Under the pieces are notes generated by a model. The model saw nothing but the letters and a program-made list of their open reading frames with translations, had not been told where the DNA came from and ran no database searches. The translations under genes were made by a program, and so were the position numbers. Shown here in pieces: positions 12,501 to 22,230 of a stretch of DNA of 64,000 bases (the stretch's first letter is position 1; each line of letters opens with the position of its first letter). The stretch is from Clytia hemisphaerica (Eukaryota; Cnidaria; Hydrozoa; Leptothecata; Clytiidae), in assembly GCA_902728285.1 (NCBI GenBank), contig CACVBU010000805.1, positions 255,726 through 319,725 of the forward strand, given 5' to 3'.

Positions 12501-13093
12501 TGACTGTAACTTTGTAATTTTAAACATTGTAGTAAGAAAGGATGAATTGATGCTGTTCTGCAAAATTCAGCATTTCTCTATCTTGTAAAAACTCCAGCTT
12601 GTCCCAAAATTTGTGTAGGAGACAAAACTTTTATGACACAATAATTATCTAACTATAAAAACATAACCACTATGTCATAAAAATCTGTTCTCCTACACAA
12701 ATTTTGTGCAACTCTTGTCTGCACTACTGAGAAACACAAACCTTTTTTATCCAAATAAAAAGGTTTTGTTTCTGCAAGAAAAATTCTTTTGAATGTGCTT
12801 ACAGGTTTTGCTTATCAGCTGGAATTTACAAGAATAGTCACCACAGACAGATGACATATACATTTTTTTGATAGATATGTGATGTGAAAATTCATCTGAG
12901 AACAGTGAAGAATACAGACTTGAGTGAAAAACTAAAAATGTTAAAGCAGCAAATTTGATAAGACAAAAAGTTTTGACTCATTGAAACTCCGATACTGCAT
13001 AATAATAATGAAAAGGATACTGGATATTTGGTCGTACAGATAACCAGGAGGAGGATTCAAATCATCTGATGTCGCTTTCATTAAAATCCCAAT
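1831..13093 (-). CDS. TEPSIN: tepsin (AP-4 complex accessory protein, ENTH and VHS-like domains), partial
   Basis: Tepsin binds the AP-4 adaptor on trans-Golgi vesicles. Nine minus-strand exons join in consistent phase with GT-AG borders: 13021-13093, 7549-7640, 6417-6510, 5378-5445, 5012-5069, 3459-3557, 2888-3097, 2309-2399 and 1831-2026 (last end uncertain). They encode about 327 residues: an ENTH domain (TSDDLNPPPGYLYDQI, then VLLVMKYTLEKGN, then GPPDPLHGDKFY), a Ser/Asn-rich linker with KMEGFGN, and the start of the tepsin-specific VHS/ENTH-like domain (ETEKRLVNEISMVQG). The GPPDPLHG motif and the order of domains match animal tepsin rather than epsin or CLINT1. The first coding exon was not found. 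The C-terminus with the expected AP-4-binding motifs would lie left of the window. Confidence 0.87.
2236..2305 (-). other. possible alternative last exon of tepsin (clathrin-box-like end)
   Basis: If a weak acceptor at 2306-2307 (minus strand ...TTTGTAAG) is used after exon 2888-3097, the frame reads 22 residues ending EPLIDLIDLF and a stop. An AATAAA follows within about 10 nt. LIDLF resembles a clathrin box, plausible for a trafficking adaptor. The acceptor lacks a pyrimidine tract, and it sits inside the donor region of exon 2309-2399, so this may be chance. Confidence 0.25.
2502..2660. mobile_element. hairpin miniature element, 159 bp
   Basis: The arms ATCCACAAAATATTAAA at 2502 and TTTAATATTTTGTGGAT ending at 2660 are parts of a near-perfect palindrome with arms of about 70 bp and a short loop around 2575. 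It lies in a tepsin intron. No target-site duplication is clear. Confidence 0.75.
4075..4820. mobile_element. TA-flanked inverted-repeat element, 746 bp
   Basis: The termini GCCAAATTCTGGAGCC (left) and GGCTCCAGAATTTGGC (right) are followed inward by a shared CTCGCTGCGCTGC, and TA flanks both sides. This layout fits a non-autonomous Tc1/mariner-type element. No transposase is visible. It lies in the tepsin intron between exons 3459-3557 and 5012-5069. Confidence 0.8.
5378..13093 (-). CDS. TEPSIN: tepsin ENTH-domain exons
   Basis: Four exons carry most of the ENTH fold. 13021-13093 gives IGILMKATSDDLNPPPGYLY. 7549-7640 gives the helix ending EYLVEFLINRLNKK. 6417-6510 gives VLLVMKYTLEKGNPEFGRLL plus RRNSQSIQD. 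5378-5445 gives INGPPDPLHGDKFYLDIRQN. The small exon 5012-5069 closes the domain with KLLEVLFDMERKAE. Phases run 0-1, 1-0, 0-1, 1-0, 0-1, so every junction restores a codon. The first of these exons is separated from the second by 5.4 kb, nearly all of it the foldback element. The 6510 acceptor lies only 29 nt from a miniature element. Confidence 0.87.
6540..6832. mobile_element. CACG(T/C)TTTT miniature element copy 1 (TA-flanked)
   Basis: The left end CACGTTTTCTTTTTATTAGA and the right end TCTAATTTAAAAAAAAACGTG are inverted and flanked by TA. The interior has repeated AAGAACAT words shared with the copy at 52154-52390. A more distant relative is at 18013-18447. It sits 29 nt upstream of the tepsin exon acceptor at 6510 (minus strand). 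Confidence 0.75.
6870..7200. repeat. dispersed repeat, copy 1 (pair with 32900-33180)
   Basis: The core CCCTTAGGAACCGT, then ACACAACCGCAT, then GGCCTGGCAAAAGTTTTTAT, and an end with AAGTATATTACAACA recur in the same order and orientation at 32950-33165. The element type is unknown. Confidence 0.65.
7860..8480 (-). repeat. left arm of foldback element, about 9 units
   Basis: Units read AAGTCCCGAGGTCCCGA, then AGTCCCGAATTGAA, then a TATCAAATTT/GAAAAAAATTACACC spacer. This is the reverse complement of the unit in the right arm. Confidence 0.9.
8490..9070. repeat. foldback spacer with GGGTGAGAT words
   Basis: A purine-rich spacer has many copies of GGGTGAGAT and a 33-bp tandem duplication at about 8527-8590 (GATTAAATTTGATTGGGCAG twice). 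No coding signal is seen. Confidence 0.7.
9090..12480 (+). repeat. right arm of foldback element, about 45 units with a 141-bp higher-order period
   Basis: The basic unit is about 71 bp: a GGGACTTC/GGGACCTC cluster (8-bp period, two to four copies), TTTTGGTTGGTGTAA, a T-run, then CAGAAATTTGATATATTTCA. From 11530 to 12400, two unit types alternate. The marker GGTATGGTGTGAT recurs near 11598, 11739, 11879, 12019, 12160 and 12301, a higher-order period of 140-141 bp. Confidence 0.92.
12604..12706. repeat. hairpin abutting the foldback right end
   Basis: AAAATTTGTGTAGGAGA, then CTTTTATGACA, is matched by TGTCATAAAAATC, then TCTCCTACACAAATTTT, with about 25 nt between the arms. The outer part overlaps the foldback terminus. 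A second smaller stem (GAAACACAAACC / GGTTTTGTTTC) follows at 12731-12772. Confidence 0.7.
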
Positions 13094-13568
13094 CTACAAG
13101 AAAAAGAATACCTATTTAATATTTAAGGAACTTGAAAAAGACACGCAAGAGGTTGAAATATCCTTCCAAAAACAAAAGTGTTTTATTTTTTACTTTGATT
13201 GGTTATATATCTTATGGTTTTTTATTTTTCACTTATTTAATAATCAATATAATTAAATCACTCATCTAATAATTAATGTAATCATTTCCTTCAAATATTT
13301 AGTTATAGTTTGTTTTAGTTTTGATAGACACCATAACCACTGCATAAATCATACACTGAGTAAAAATATCAGAATCATGATTCAGGCCTAAACTGCAATT
13401 AATAGAGAAACTATGATACAGCGATTAGTATCCTTATCACACTCATAACAGTATTTAACCCAAGTAAAAAGAGCCTTAAAAATACCCACTAATTATAAGG
13501 GTTTTAAGCCAGTAAAATAAGGTTGAAAGATTGATAATGTAAGCTTTGTTTTGGTAAGAGCTTTGATT

Positions 13569-13820
13569 GATGGGTTACCTGGAAGATTAATCATCAAAAA
13601 TGAAGATTGGGCTTGGTCCCTAAGGTCGCCATATCTAATGATCTGCGACTTCTTTCTTTGGGGCCCACCTGAAGCATGTAATCTGGAATATTCCAGTTAA
13701 TCAACAGCCTCAAACAATAAATGCACTTTTTTAAAGCAGCTACTGTGAGGGCTTGTAACAACTTAAATCAACAGATATTCAGAAATGATGGTATTGTATC
13801 TAGACCTCGTTGTTGTATTA
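13569..13820 (+). pseudogene. decayed DDE/D transposase C-terminal fragment
   Basis: The plus strand from 13569 reads GRLIIKNEDWAWSLRSPYLM and continues ICDFFLWGPPEAC. It closely resembles the WPPRSPDLTPxDFFLWG block around the last catalytic Asp of Tc1/mariner-related transposases common in invertebrates. A stop at 13697 and a frameshift follow. The frame from 13738 then reads ATVRACNNLNQQIFRNDGIV, typical of the C-terminal tail. The fragment is interrupted at 13821 by a TTAA-flanked element. Confidence 0.7.
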
Positions 13821-13821
13821 A

Positions 13822-14507
13822 AGTCTGTCTCAATATAATTTGCAGGGGAGACAAAAAAGGCTGTAACTTTTTATAGAATTTGAAGTAGATAGTGGTTCTG
13901 TGCTTGTTAAAATATAAGTTGGAGTGGAATATTATCAAAAAAAAAAAAAACTCAAAAAAGATTGGAAAATGAAGATGAAAAATGAAGATGAAAAATGAAG
14001 AAGAAGAAAATCAACTTCTTGTATAATGATCCTATGATCTTCATTTTTATATCAGAATTTCTTTGATCTTAGAACGACATAAACGCAAAAAAAATATTCA
14101 TTCAGCAAGATTCAGCTAAATAATACAGCTTAACTTTGCACTGGTTGACATAAAAAGGGCTCTTTTTTATGTTTTTTGATTGTTTTTGAAGTCAATTAGT
14201 GATAAATTTTGGACTATATTTTTCGATGGAATAAATTTCTTTGAATTCTTTCTTTATAATAATGATATTCTAAGATCAAAGAATCACTCGTGTGAAATGA
14301 TAACTATAACATATTATTGAAGAAGTTAATTGTCTTCTTCTTCATTTTCAATCTTCATTTTCCAATCTTTTTTTCTTTATGATAACATTCCACTCCTGTT
14401 TGTCTTTTTAATAAGCATAAAACCGCTATCTAATTCAAATTATAACAAAAGTTATAGTCTTTTCAGGTCTTTTTTGTCTCCGCTGCGAATTATATTGAGA
14501 CAGACTT
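13822..14507. mobile_element. TTAA-flanked element with about 230-bp inverted repeats
   Basis: AGTCTGTCTCAATATAATTT at 13822 is mirrored by AATTATATTGAGACAGACT ending at 14507, and TTAA flanks both sides (13818-13821, 14508-14511). The inverted similarity extends inward for roughly 230 bp, past GGAGTGGAAT and the GAAGATGAAAAATG tract. TTAA targets are used by piggyBac- and Kolobok-type transposases. No coding sequence is present. Confidence 0.8.
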
Positions 14508-15124
14508 TAATTCTAAGGGTTTTACTTTTCAAAATGAATAAAAACAAAAAATAAAAATATTCCATCCTTGTTGCTCAGATTCCCAAATCCTAATGTTCCC
14601 GTTGAAACTAATTAATTACCTTAATAAATATATTTGTGTTTAATTACTTGGCGTTCGTTATAAATGAAATTTGATACCCTGTTTTCTGATGATTTTTGAC
14701 ATTTGGTCTTTTTTTGAAAATGTTAATTTTATTAAAAAGGGCCTGTGCATTTTCATATAAATCCCTTCAGAAGTTTTAATCACATACTATTGCTTGCGAA
14801 TCAAATAAACGATGTTATATATAAACGTTTTCCCAGCATCAATCTTTGATATGCATTTCTGCAGGACACTAGTGTAACTAACTGAAATGTCCCTCAATAC
14901 CCCTGCCTGGTTTAAAAATGTCAATAGCTCAATTTGTAGAACTGCCCAGCTAGACCCCCTTTCTACCCACAGTATGGCCAGAAAATACCCCAATCATTTT
15001 TGGGTTTATGTTTTGGTAAAAATAGTTGTTTGAGGAACGCGATGGTCTTTTAGTTAACTAATTACGCCGTCAGAAATCTTTTTAATGATAACCGTCATTT
15101 TATTGATTTGTTTTTTACAATATA

Positions 15125-15675
15125 CCGTCAACTGCTCCAACTTGGGACTATCTTACGCAACATGGGACGGCCATTCCACCACCATTTCACCGAACCTCCA
15201 AAGTCATTTGATTTGAGTTTAATGAACCGCGTATTAGAAAATACACGATTTCTCTTTTGCACCGAGTAGGCTTTTAAATTGAAATTAGAAAAAAATCCCT
15301 AGTGGAACACGCGCGAATGTGTGACCGTTTGACGTCACTTGCACGAATGTGAGCGTTTGACGTCACTCGCGCGGCAAGTTACACACTCGCTATTTGTTAA
15401 TCTCATCAGGCAATGGCCGGTTAGGCGGCGGGCGTTCTCTAATTCTCCATTCGGCATCCGGTTATTTTAAATGAAAACAAAAATTAAAAAGGGCGCGCTA
15501 TCAGTGAAAGTTATTGTGACATGTTATGACAGAAAGTATGATTGATGAACTTGGTGGAGTTATCAAAGCAAATTTGTTGTCAAAGAGATTTAACAGAAGT
15601 GAAAATACAGGCCGCCGCCAGATATCAACAATTCCTATGTTGCGTACACTTGTCCCAAGTTGGAGCAGATGACGG
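15125..15675. mobile_element. TA-flanked inverted-repeat element, 551 bp
   Basis: The left end CCGTCAACTGCTCCAACTTG and the right end CAAGTTGGAGCAGATGACGG are inverted and flanked by TA. Identity continues inward through GGGAC and ACGCAACAT (about 45 bp). It is non-autonomous and of mariner type by its target site. Confidence 0.85.
15330..15365. promoter_or_regulatory. two consensus CRE palindromes (TGACGTCA) in a 28-bp direct repeat
   Basis: TGACGTCA occurs at 15330-15337 and 15358-15365, each inside a copy of a 28-bp repeat (ACGAATGTGAGCGTT and following). TGACGTCA is the full CREB/ATF binding consensus. The sites are internal to the element at 15125-15675. Function is not shown. Confidence 0.5.
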
Positions 15676-15999
15676 TAGCAAGGTACAACATATTTTATCC
15701 TGTTTGTACTGGCTGGAGTAATTTGTTATTCAATAGTCAGACTGTTGAGTTCTCCCAAACGACTATAGCAAAATATTCTTTACTACCCATGAAATAACCT
15801 ATATAAAAATTAAATAGTAAAACATTATTTCAGCCCAAGATTGAACATTGATTGATGATCTGGCTAAGTTAGGATAAAAAAGCGTTTAAATTTTTGCCCC
15901 TGAAAGCCTCTGGCCCGCCCTAACATGCACAGCACAGGCAGGGGGGGTCATGCAGTTATTATATAAACACTATGACAATTACTACCGTGGTGGTATATA

Positions 16000-16460
16000 A
16001 ACCAAAATTTGAGAAAACAGTTACTCCACAAGTGGACTAACTGCAACATGGGTGGTGCCTAAGCCCAAAATTGTCGATTTTGGTAGGGTATGGTGTACTA
16101 AGTGAGCACATTTTTCAAGTTTTCACTTAAAATTTTAGGTTTTTAAAAATTCCGGAAGCAAAAAAATTCAAATCATTTTTTTCAAAAGTAAAAAAAAAAT
16201 CACAACATTTTTTCTTCAATCAAGGCATGAAAGATATTTTAACAAACTTGGAAAATGGTTGAGATATTTAACTTTTGAACGGTCGTTAATAAGACAGACC
16301 CAGTAAAATGGTATCAAAAATGAGGAATTCAGTGAAAAAATTGCCAAATTTGGCATTTTTGGGGTGGTATACACCAATTTTGAGGGTAAAATCAGTTAGT
16401 ACACTATGGAATAACTGCAAGGGTGGTGGTGTCTGAAGAAAATGTCCAAAATTGCAGTTA
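16000..16460. repeat. diverged repeat with GGTGGTGTCTGA/CCAAAATTG words
   Basis: The segment near 16015-16085 (GTTACTCCACAAGTGGACTAACTGCAACATGG in part) is echoed by 16400-16465 (TACACTATGGAATAACTGCA; GTGGTGTCTGA; CCAAAATTGCAGTTACTCC in part). It looks like the ends of a diverged element. Borders are unclear. Confidence 0.45.
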
Positions 16461-17107
16461 CTCCTCAAGACCCCACCTGGCACAGGGCCAAGTTTAGGTT
16501 ATATATATTCGGGACTTTTTCAAGCTCAAATTTGGCAAGAAGTGGCCCAAGAAATTTTATGTTATACTGTGACAGTGGGTTGTCATTCTTTTGGTCCAAA
16601 CGTGCTACGAACATGTGCAGGGGAGTGCAGAATGTTCAGGACTTTTTCAAGTTCAAAATGCATGAGCGACCCAAAAAAGTTTGGGTCATCCATCATAACG
16701 TGGGTCATCCCCCCACCTGTATGCAGCCCCAGAACATAAATCCTTGAAAGTACAAGTAGGCTGGGAAACTAGGAAAATGTATTTCATAGCAATGAATACG
16801 AAGAAACTTGAAGAAAAAAGAATACCTTTGCAGAAAACGAAACTTTACTCATTCCACTTGCTATTGCCGCCGCCATCTTGCCGAAATAATTTTTCGAAAT
16901 CCGATCGTGGATAAGGATTGATCATGGGGAATCTCAGAGGCAGAAATTTGACGAGACAGGAAAAAATATCCGATTGATGTATATGGTTTAATATGATTTT
17001 CAAATGGAATCCCAAGACACCCGAGCGCCATCCACCAGAGGGTGTGAGCAACCTCCCGCCGCCCGTTCTTTCAACCGCGAAAAAAGCAGGGCACATAGGT
17101 CTGGTGA

Positions 17108-17915
17108 CAGGACAATTGCCCTCCCCCCGTGACAATTGCCCCTCCCCCGGGTAGTTGCCCCGGGACAATTACTCTCTGCACAATTACCCCCCAGACAATT
17201 GTTACCCACCACCCTGGGTGTACCATCAAAGGACAAGTTTTCATCAGAGATAAAATTATCGATATTTATTGCCTATTCCCGGGTGGGGGGGGGGGTACTT
17301 AGGCAAAAAGGGTGCCGGGTATGTGCGAGCCTTAAGGGTACCTTTTCTCATTCCTCAAAAGTTTATCAAATCAAACCAAGATTTGGAGAAAAAAAAATGG
17401 ACCAAAATTTAGGAAAAGTCTCTCAAAGGGGTACACATTCAAAGGTTTGTCTCTGAAAGGGTCCCAAAATCACGAAAATCAAAAATTTCTCTCTCAACTC
17501 TCAAAGGGTCATGATTTCCAAATATTTGAAAAATCAAACCAAAATTTGGAAAAAATGGACCAAAATTTAGGAAAAGTCTCTCAAAGGGGTACACATTCAA
17601 AGATTAGTCTCTGAAAGGGTCCCAAAATCACGAAAATCAAAAATTTCTCTCTCGAAGGGTCATGATTTCCAAATATTTGAAAAATCAAACCAAAATTTGG
17701 AAAAAATGGACCAAAATTTAGGAAAAGTCTCTCAAAGGGTCCCAAAATCACCAAAATTTTTTTCTCTCAAAGTCAAAGGGTCGATTTTCGATTTTCGGCT
17801 CGGACATACCCGTCACCTCGCAAACCTAGTACACCCGGGTCTTTATTCAAGCTGTGGACAATTGCCCCCTGGACAACTTTCCGCCCAGACAATTGCCCCA
17901 CCCAGACAATTTCTT
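17108..17915. repeat. GACAATTGCCCC word element split by a nested element
   Basis: The word (G)GACAATTGCCCC(CC) recurs at least six times at 17108-17200 and again at 17856-17915. The nested element at 17278-17840 separates the two clusters. Confidence 0.6.
17278..17840. mobile_element. CCCGGGTG-ended element with three internal tandem units
   Basis: The left end (CCCGGGTGGGGG, GGTACTTAGG, GCCGGGTATGTGCGAGCC) matches the inverted right end (GGCTCGGACATACCCGTCAC, CCTAGTACACCCGGG) over about 60 bp. The interior repeats a roughly 150-180-bp unit three times (ATGGACCAAAATTTAGG at about 17397, 17555 and 17706). No transposase is present, and the short ORFs only translate the repeats. Confidence 0.78.
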
Positions 17916-17941
17916 ACAGTTCTTTCATTTTCAAAGGAAGC

Positions 17942-17996
17942 AATGTCAATTGAATGATAAAAACCTGTAAAAACCGTTCTTTATTCAATTGACATT
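17942..17996. repeat. short perfect hairpin
   Basis: CAATGTCAATTGAAT and ATTCAATTGACATTG are perfect 15-bp arms around a loop of about 25 nt. Confidence 0.75.
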
Positions 17997-18012
17997 GGAC
18001 TTTGAGGAAGTA

Positions 18013-18447
18013 CACGCTTTTTTTATAAGAATGGATACTCTTAACTTTTTTGGGAAAATCATCCTAAAATATTCTTACAACATTTTTAGGTTAAGATCCT
18101 AATTCAGACTAGATTTAACATTTAGTACATACGTCTCAAGCATAAAATGGCATATTTGTGAAAGAAGTGAGCTTTACTTGGGGGTAATTGACAATTTATA
18201 ATTGAAAATGCTGTTCTAAAAATGACATTCTTAGCTTGAGTAGCAAAATTCCATGATGGCGATCTTCTTTAGCATTATTATTCTTAATTTTTTGACCATT
18301 TTCATTATGAAAACCTTCTCAAAGAAAAAAAGTAAAGACGAAAACCAAATTTTTGTTCTTCTTGTATCATGATCACAAGCAAATAGTTAGCTTACATTTA
18401 CAAGCATGAACATTCTTATAAAGTGTATTCTTATAAGAAAAAGCGTG
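18013..18447. mobile_element. CACGCTTTTT miniature element copy 2 (TA-flanked)
   Basis: The left CACGCTTTTTTTATAAGAAT and the right CTTATAAGAAAAAGCGTG are inverted and flanked by TA. Related to 6540-6832 and 52154-52390 by the CACG(T/C)TTTTTnTTATAAGAA terminus. Confidence 0.78.
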
Positions 18448-18907
18448 TAAGCTACAACGTCACAATATGCATTCTACCGGTGTTGTTGAACATACAATGC
18501 TCGAAAGCTGACAATAGATAAATTAGAAAATCTTTCTGGAGCATTTCATCTCAAAAACTGCCCGAATGCCTTCAGGGAAAAAATTTATCTTCAATTTAAC
18601 TAGGTCTTGAAAGTCTGGCGGACAGGAGTTTAAGTCGAGAACCCATGTACTTCTTTGAATTGAAATGATCAACGGTTTTGCAAATGTACTCCAATGAAAA
18701 ACATGTGATGTTTGACAGCCTTCTACAGCTTTATATGATCATTTATTTCCATTTAGTCCTAAAACATTGCGCACAATACCTCTCTATGGCGATTCAAATT
18801 TAAGTTTTGCTCAAAATCATGCCATACTAAAAATCCAATTAAAGAAGATTTCGTCAAAAAAATATTCATAGATTCCTGGAAAGTCATTTTCCTGCATTCA
18901 AAAGAAA

Positions 18908-19288
18908 GAGAAGAGAGAGAGAGAAGTGAACCGCCCTCTGAAACATCCGGAATGGGCCCTATCCCTAGATAGATACCTACCCTAGGATAGGGGAATTACC
19001 ACGCTTACCAGACACTGCTAACTCTGCCCTCACGACACGACAAAGTTATTGGTGTAGACGATGATACTCGAACTGCACGGGAGGACATACATCTTCGCGG
19101 TGTTGAACCCATGAGTATCGTCACCACACCACATGCAATGTCTGGTATACTTCCCATACTCTTTTATTAGACCTGGGAAAAGGTTCATTCACTTGATGCC
19201 AAGTTAATCATAGCACCGAGTGAGAATCGAACCCTAGCCTCTCAGACGGGAATCAAAGTTGATAACCGGCATACTACACTACTACGCC
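18908..19288 (-). mobile_element. tRNA-derived SINE (family 1, copy 2) with 12-bp target duplication
   Basis: On the minus strand the head reads GGCGTAGTAGTGTAGTATGC (A-box region), and the B-box is GGGTTCGATTCTC. The tail ends in TCTCTCTCTTCTC. The perfect duplication ATTCAAAAGAAA flanks it at 18896-18907 and 19289-19300, so the insertion is exactly bounded. It has the same architecture as 1400-1763. Confidence 0.9.
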
Positions 19289-19300
19289 ATTCAAAAGAAA

Positions 19301-22226
19301 ATAGCATACTGAAATAAAGATTTTTCAATTTGACTAAGTCATGTTTAGCTTCCACGTCTGATTTGCACAAAGTAGCCTTTTTTATATAATAAATTCGAAC
19401 GCTTTATTCTGTAAATAGACGAATTTTCGCTAAGGAACATTACCTGAAAAACCTTATACCACCGAGGTAAAAACGTATTTTCTAACGAGGTATTAGTTTT
19501 TAGAGCTATATCTTTACTTTATCTTTATCTAATAATTATTTTATAAGCCAACACCTTCCCGTCCTTCATATCACTGCCATCAAAACAGCCTAGTGAGTAG
19601 ATAGCACCGAGTGAGAATCGAACCCTAACCTCTCATACACCAAATAACCAATTTATTTTGGTCCTTGCTCATCTCAAACAAGTTCTTTGATACTTCAGGG
19701 TTCGAAACCCTGGGACCAAAAACCGTACCGACAAAGATTGATATAATAATGTCTGTGACGTAACTTTGAATTGAAGTAGCGATTGTTCAGATGACGGCTA
19801 ATGCACGGCGTTGTAAATAACCGACGTGACGTGATTAATTGTGTCCTTCTCGTACCCTCGTGTCTTTTGTGCGAATTGCTCGTACCCTTAGTATCAGAGG
19901 CCGTGTTTTCAAAGTATATATATATACTTCTGACAACCAACTGTAGAAATTTTATTGCGCATGCGTCAATCTAATCACTAAAAGAATCAAAGATGAAGAG
20001 GAAATAAAACCATATTAATGTCTAGCAGACTGTATCATTATGCATGATTACTAATAACAAATTTCCCCAGAAAACTGTAAGTTTAATTGAAATAAGTTTT
20101 TTTCAAAATAAATTTTCTACATGATTCTATTTCCAGCTGTTTTTAAACTTTTCTGAGACTTTTGAAAATTAGAGAAAAGAGCTTTCTTTATTCAAGAGGA
20201 ATTTTTCTTTTTGTTTGTAACAACAGTAATTAAATATTTCCCGCTTTCCAAAAGGGAAATATTTATTAAAACGGGCTTTCTCCATAATTTCCCGTGTCAA
20301 AACGCCTTCCGTACGCCCTGACTGACGCCCGTTTTTATTTTCACAGCGAAAAATGCATCCAGTGAATTATAAGTAATGCATCATGATTCAAGTCGACTGA
20401 TAAACTATATATATAATATATGTTACAAGTTCCTTACGGATTCTCAAGCCCAGTTATAATAAAACTATTACATGTTAGTAGCAGACCCGACTGGCAATTG
20501 TTATGTAGCAGGTTGAAACATGAGTATTTGCTGCTAGAAAGATGCAGTTTGTTTTCAAGTTAAAATCTTTAAAATAAATCAAACTGTGTGGGTTTCTTTA
20601 CTTCCAAACAACCTACCAATAGTTTTGGAACACTCCATAATAAAGGGAGATGGCTGTTCTTGTGGATTGACTTTCTGGTTACCCCATATAAACACGATGT
20701 GACATGAAAGTGAAGAGACTTGTTGGTTTTTTGATTTGTTGGTTTTTGTTTGATTTCTTGACTCATATATCTCATGGCAAATGGGATAGCAAATGACTTT
20801 TCATGTATTGCTTGGCTTTACATATGATACATCTAACTTTGAACCCTCCAGAATGTTGAAAAAAGCATTTTATGATTGTAATTTTCATGGAAATTTTTAA
20901 TCGACAGATTTGACTTGGCGTCAGTTTTGTTTGGTTGATAAATCTTTAGCTTTACCATGACCGTGGGATGATTTTCAATAAACTTTTGTTGTTATACACA
21001 GTTTTGTTTCCTACACATGATGACTCCAGCCATGATTGGTATCAGAATTTTGGAAAAAAAACATCTTACGACGACGAGAAATTGTTGATAGAAATTATAT
21101 TGACTTATTTTTACAATTTTGGTGGTGTGGGTTTTGTTGTTGTTTACACCGAGGGATCCTGTTAGGGTATCTTGATTGTTGTTTGTTGGAATTGATTACC
21201 AAAAAAAAGAGAACCTTTTTTTGATAAATACTTTATTTTTTTCATGAACCGTGTGGATGGTTGACATCTTTCTCTAGTCTTGTAAACCAATGCAGTGTCT
21301 GTTTTCAAATCTTGAATTCTCTATACCTACTGAACTGAATTGAAGCTCTGACTAGCTCTGTTTAAAGCTATTTAAATGCTTTAAAACTTTGAGGCATATT
21401 CTTTTCTTTGTTGCTATTAAAGATGGATTTTTACTTTGTCCTAATGTAAATTTATTGTAAAGTTTTAGTTTTTGAGTTTAGTTCATCTGCAGTAGTATTT
21501 TTTCAGTAATCCTTAAATCTTGTGAATAAAGTAACATTTAACCAGACTTATTGCCCTCATTATATTCAAATTTTTATTTTTTTTAGGACTGATGAGTACA
21601 TATTTTTAAATACCAAAACAAAGCAAACAACATGCCAGTTCTTTCTGGACAAATATATATGTATACTTTATTATGTGTGCTTTGATTTCTATTTTAATCA
21701 ACCCTCTCAACTGCTGATCTTTCAACTATCATTTAGGAGTATAGAATGGGCTTTCATAGTACCATTTTCTCTAAGTATTTTTTACCACTTGCGTGGATTA
21801 AAATATTATTTTCTCACGATAAAAGCTCACCCTCAATAGGGTGACACGACATTTGTAGAGTTGTTGAACTACTTAAGACTTGGAATTGTAACTTGTAACT
21901 CTCACCTTGCTTTCTTTTACTAAGGCTAATTATCCCTTTTTATATAAGTCAATAATGACCTTCATTTTTAAGGAAATATTTAGTCGCAATTTTGCGATTC
22001 TTGTTGCCCACTCAATAAGTTTCTAATTTTCTTAAAGGTTTTATTTTTACATAAGTGTTCCCGTTCATACCAGACCCATATTTCATATCAGGACAGTGTC
22101 TATCTATTGTTATATCACGCTAATATAAGCAAAAAAATGTTTTTCATTTTCCTTTTCTTTTCTGACCAGTCTTGTTTCTCTGTGAAAAGATTGACGAGTA
22201 AGCACTCTTACTTAAAAACAAAAGCT
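19301..22226. other. gene-free AT-rich region, no recognised gene
   Basis: No exon set or RNA gene can be supported. Small items are a SINE 3' fragment at 19600-19640 (ACCGAGTGAGAATCGAACCC), a B-box-like GGGTTCGAAACCC near 19698, and an 11-bp hairpin AAATATTTCCC/GGGAAATATTT at about 20233-20265. The short ORFs at 20968-21224 and 21522-21839 have low-complexity composition and no recognised motif. Confidence 0.55.
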
Positions 22227-22230
22227 TTAA

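Larger units (their letters stand above)
7729..12622. mobile_element. foldback-type element with long inverted tandem-repeat arms
   Basis: The ends match as inverted repeats: GAGCTGGAGTTTTTACAA at 7748 and TTGTAAAAACTCCAGCTT ending at 12600, with similar CAAAATTT sequence outside. Inside, a short left arm (7860-8480) and a long right arm (9090-12480) hold the same roughly 71-bp tandem unit in opposite orientations. They flank a spacer (8490-9070). This is the plan of foldback transposons. It fills most of a tepsin intron. No transposase is present. Small ORFs on the minus strand inside it are repeat translations, not genes. Confidence 0.78.

Noticed and set aside
16442..16747. Overlapping 95-101-codon ORFs as a gene
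   Set aside because: Two frames are open over the same low-information region, there is no homology signal, and the left part overlaps a diverged repeat.
19695..19940. 81-codon minus ORF as a gene
   Set aside because: No domain or splice context. It includes a (TA)n tract and a B-box-like SINE fragment.
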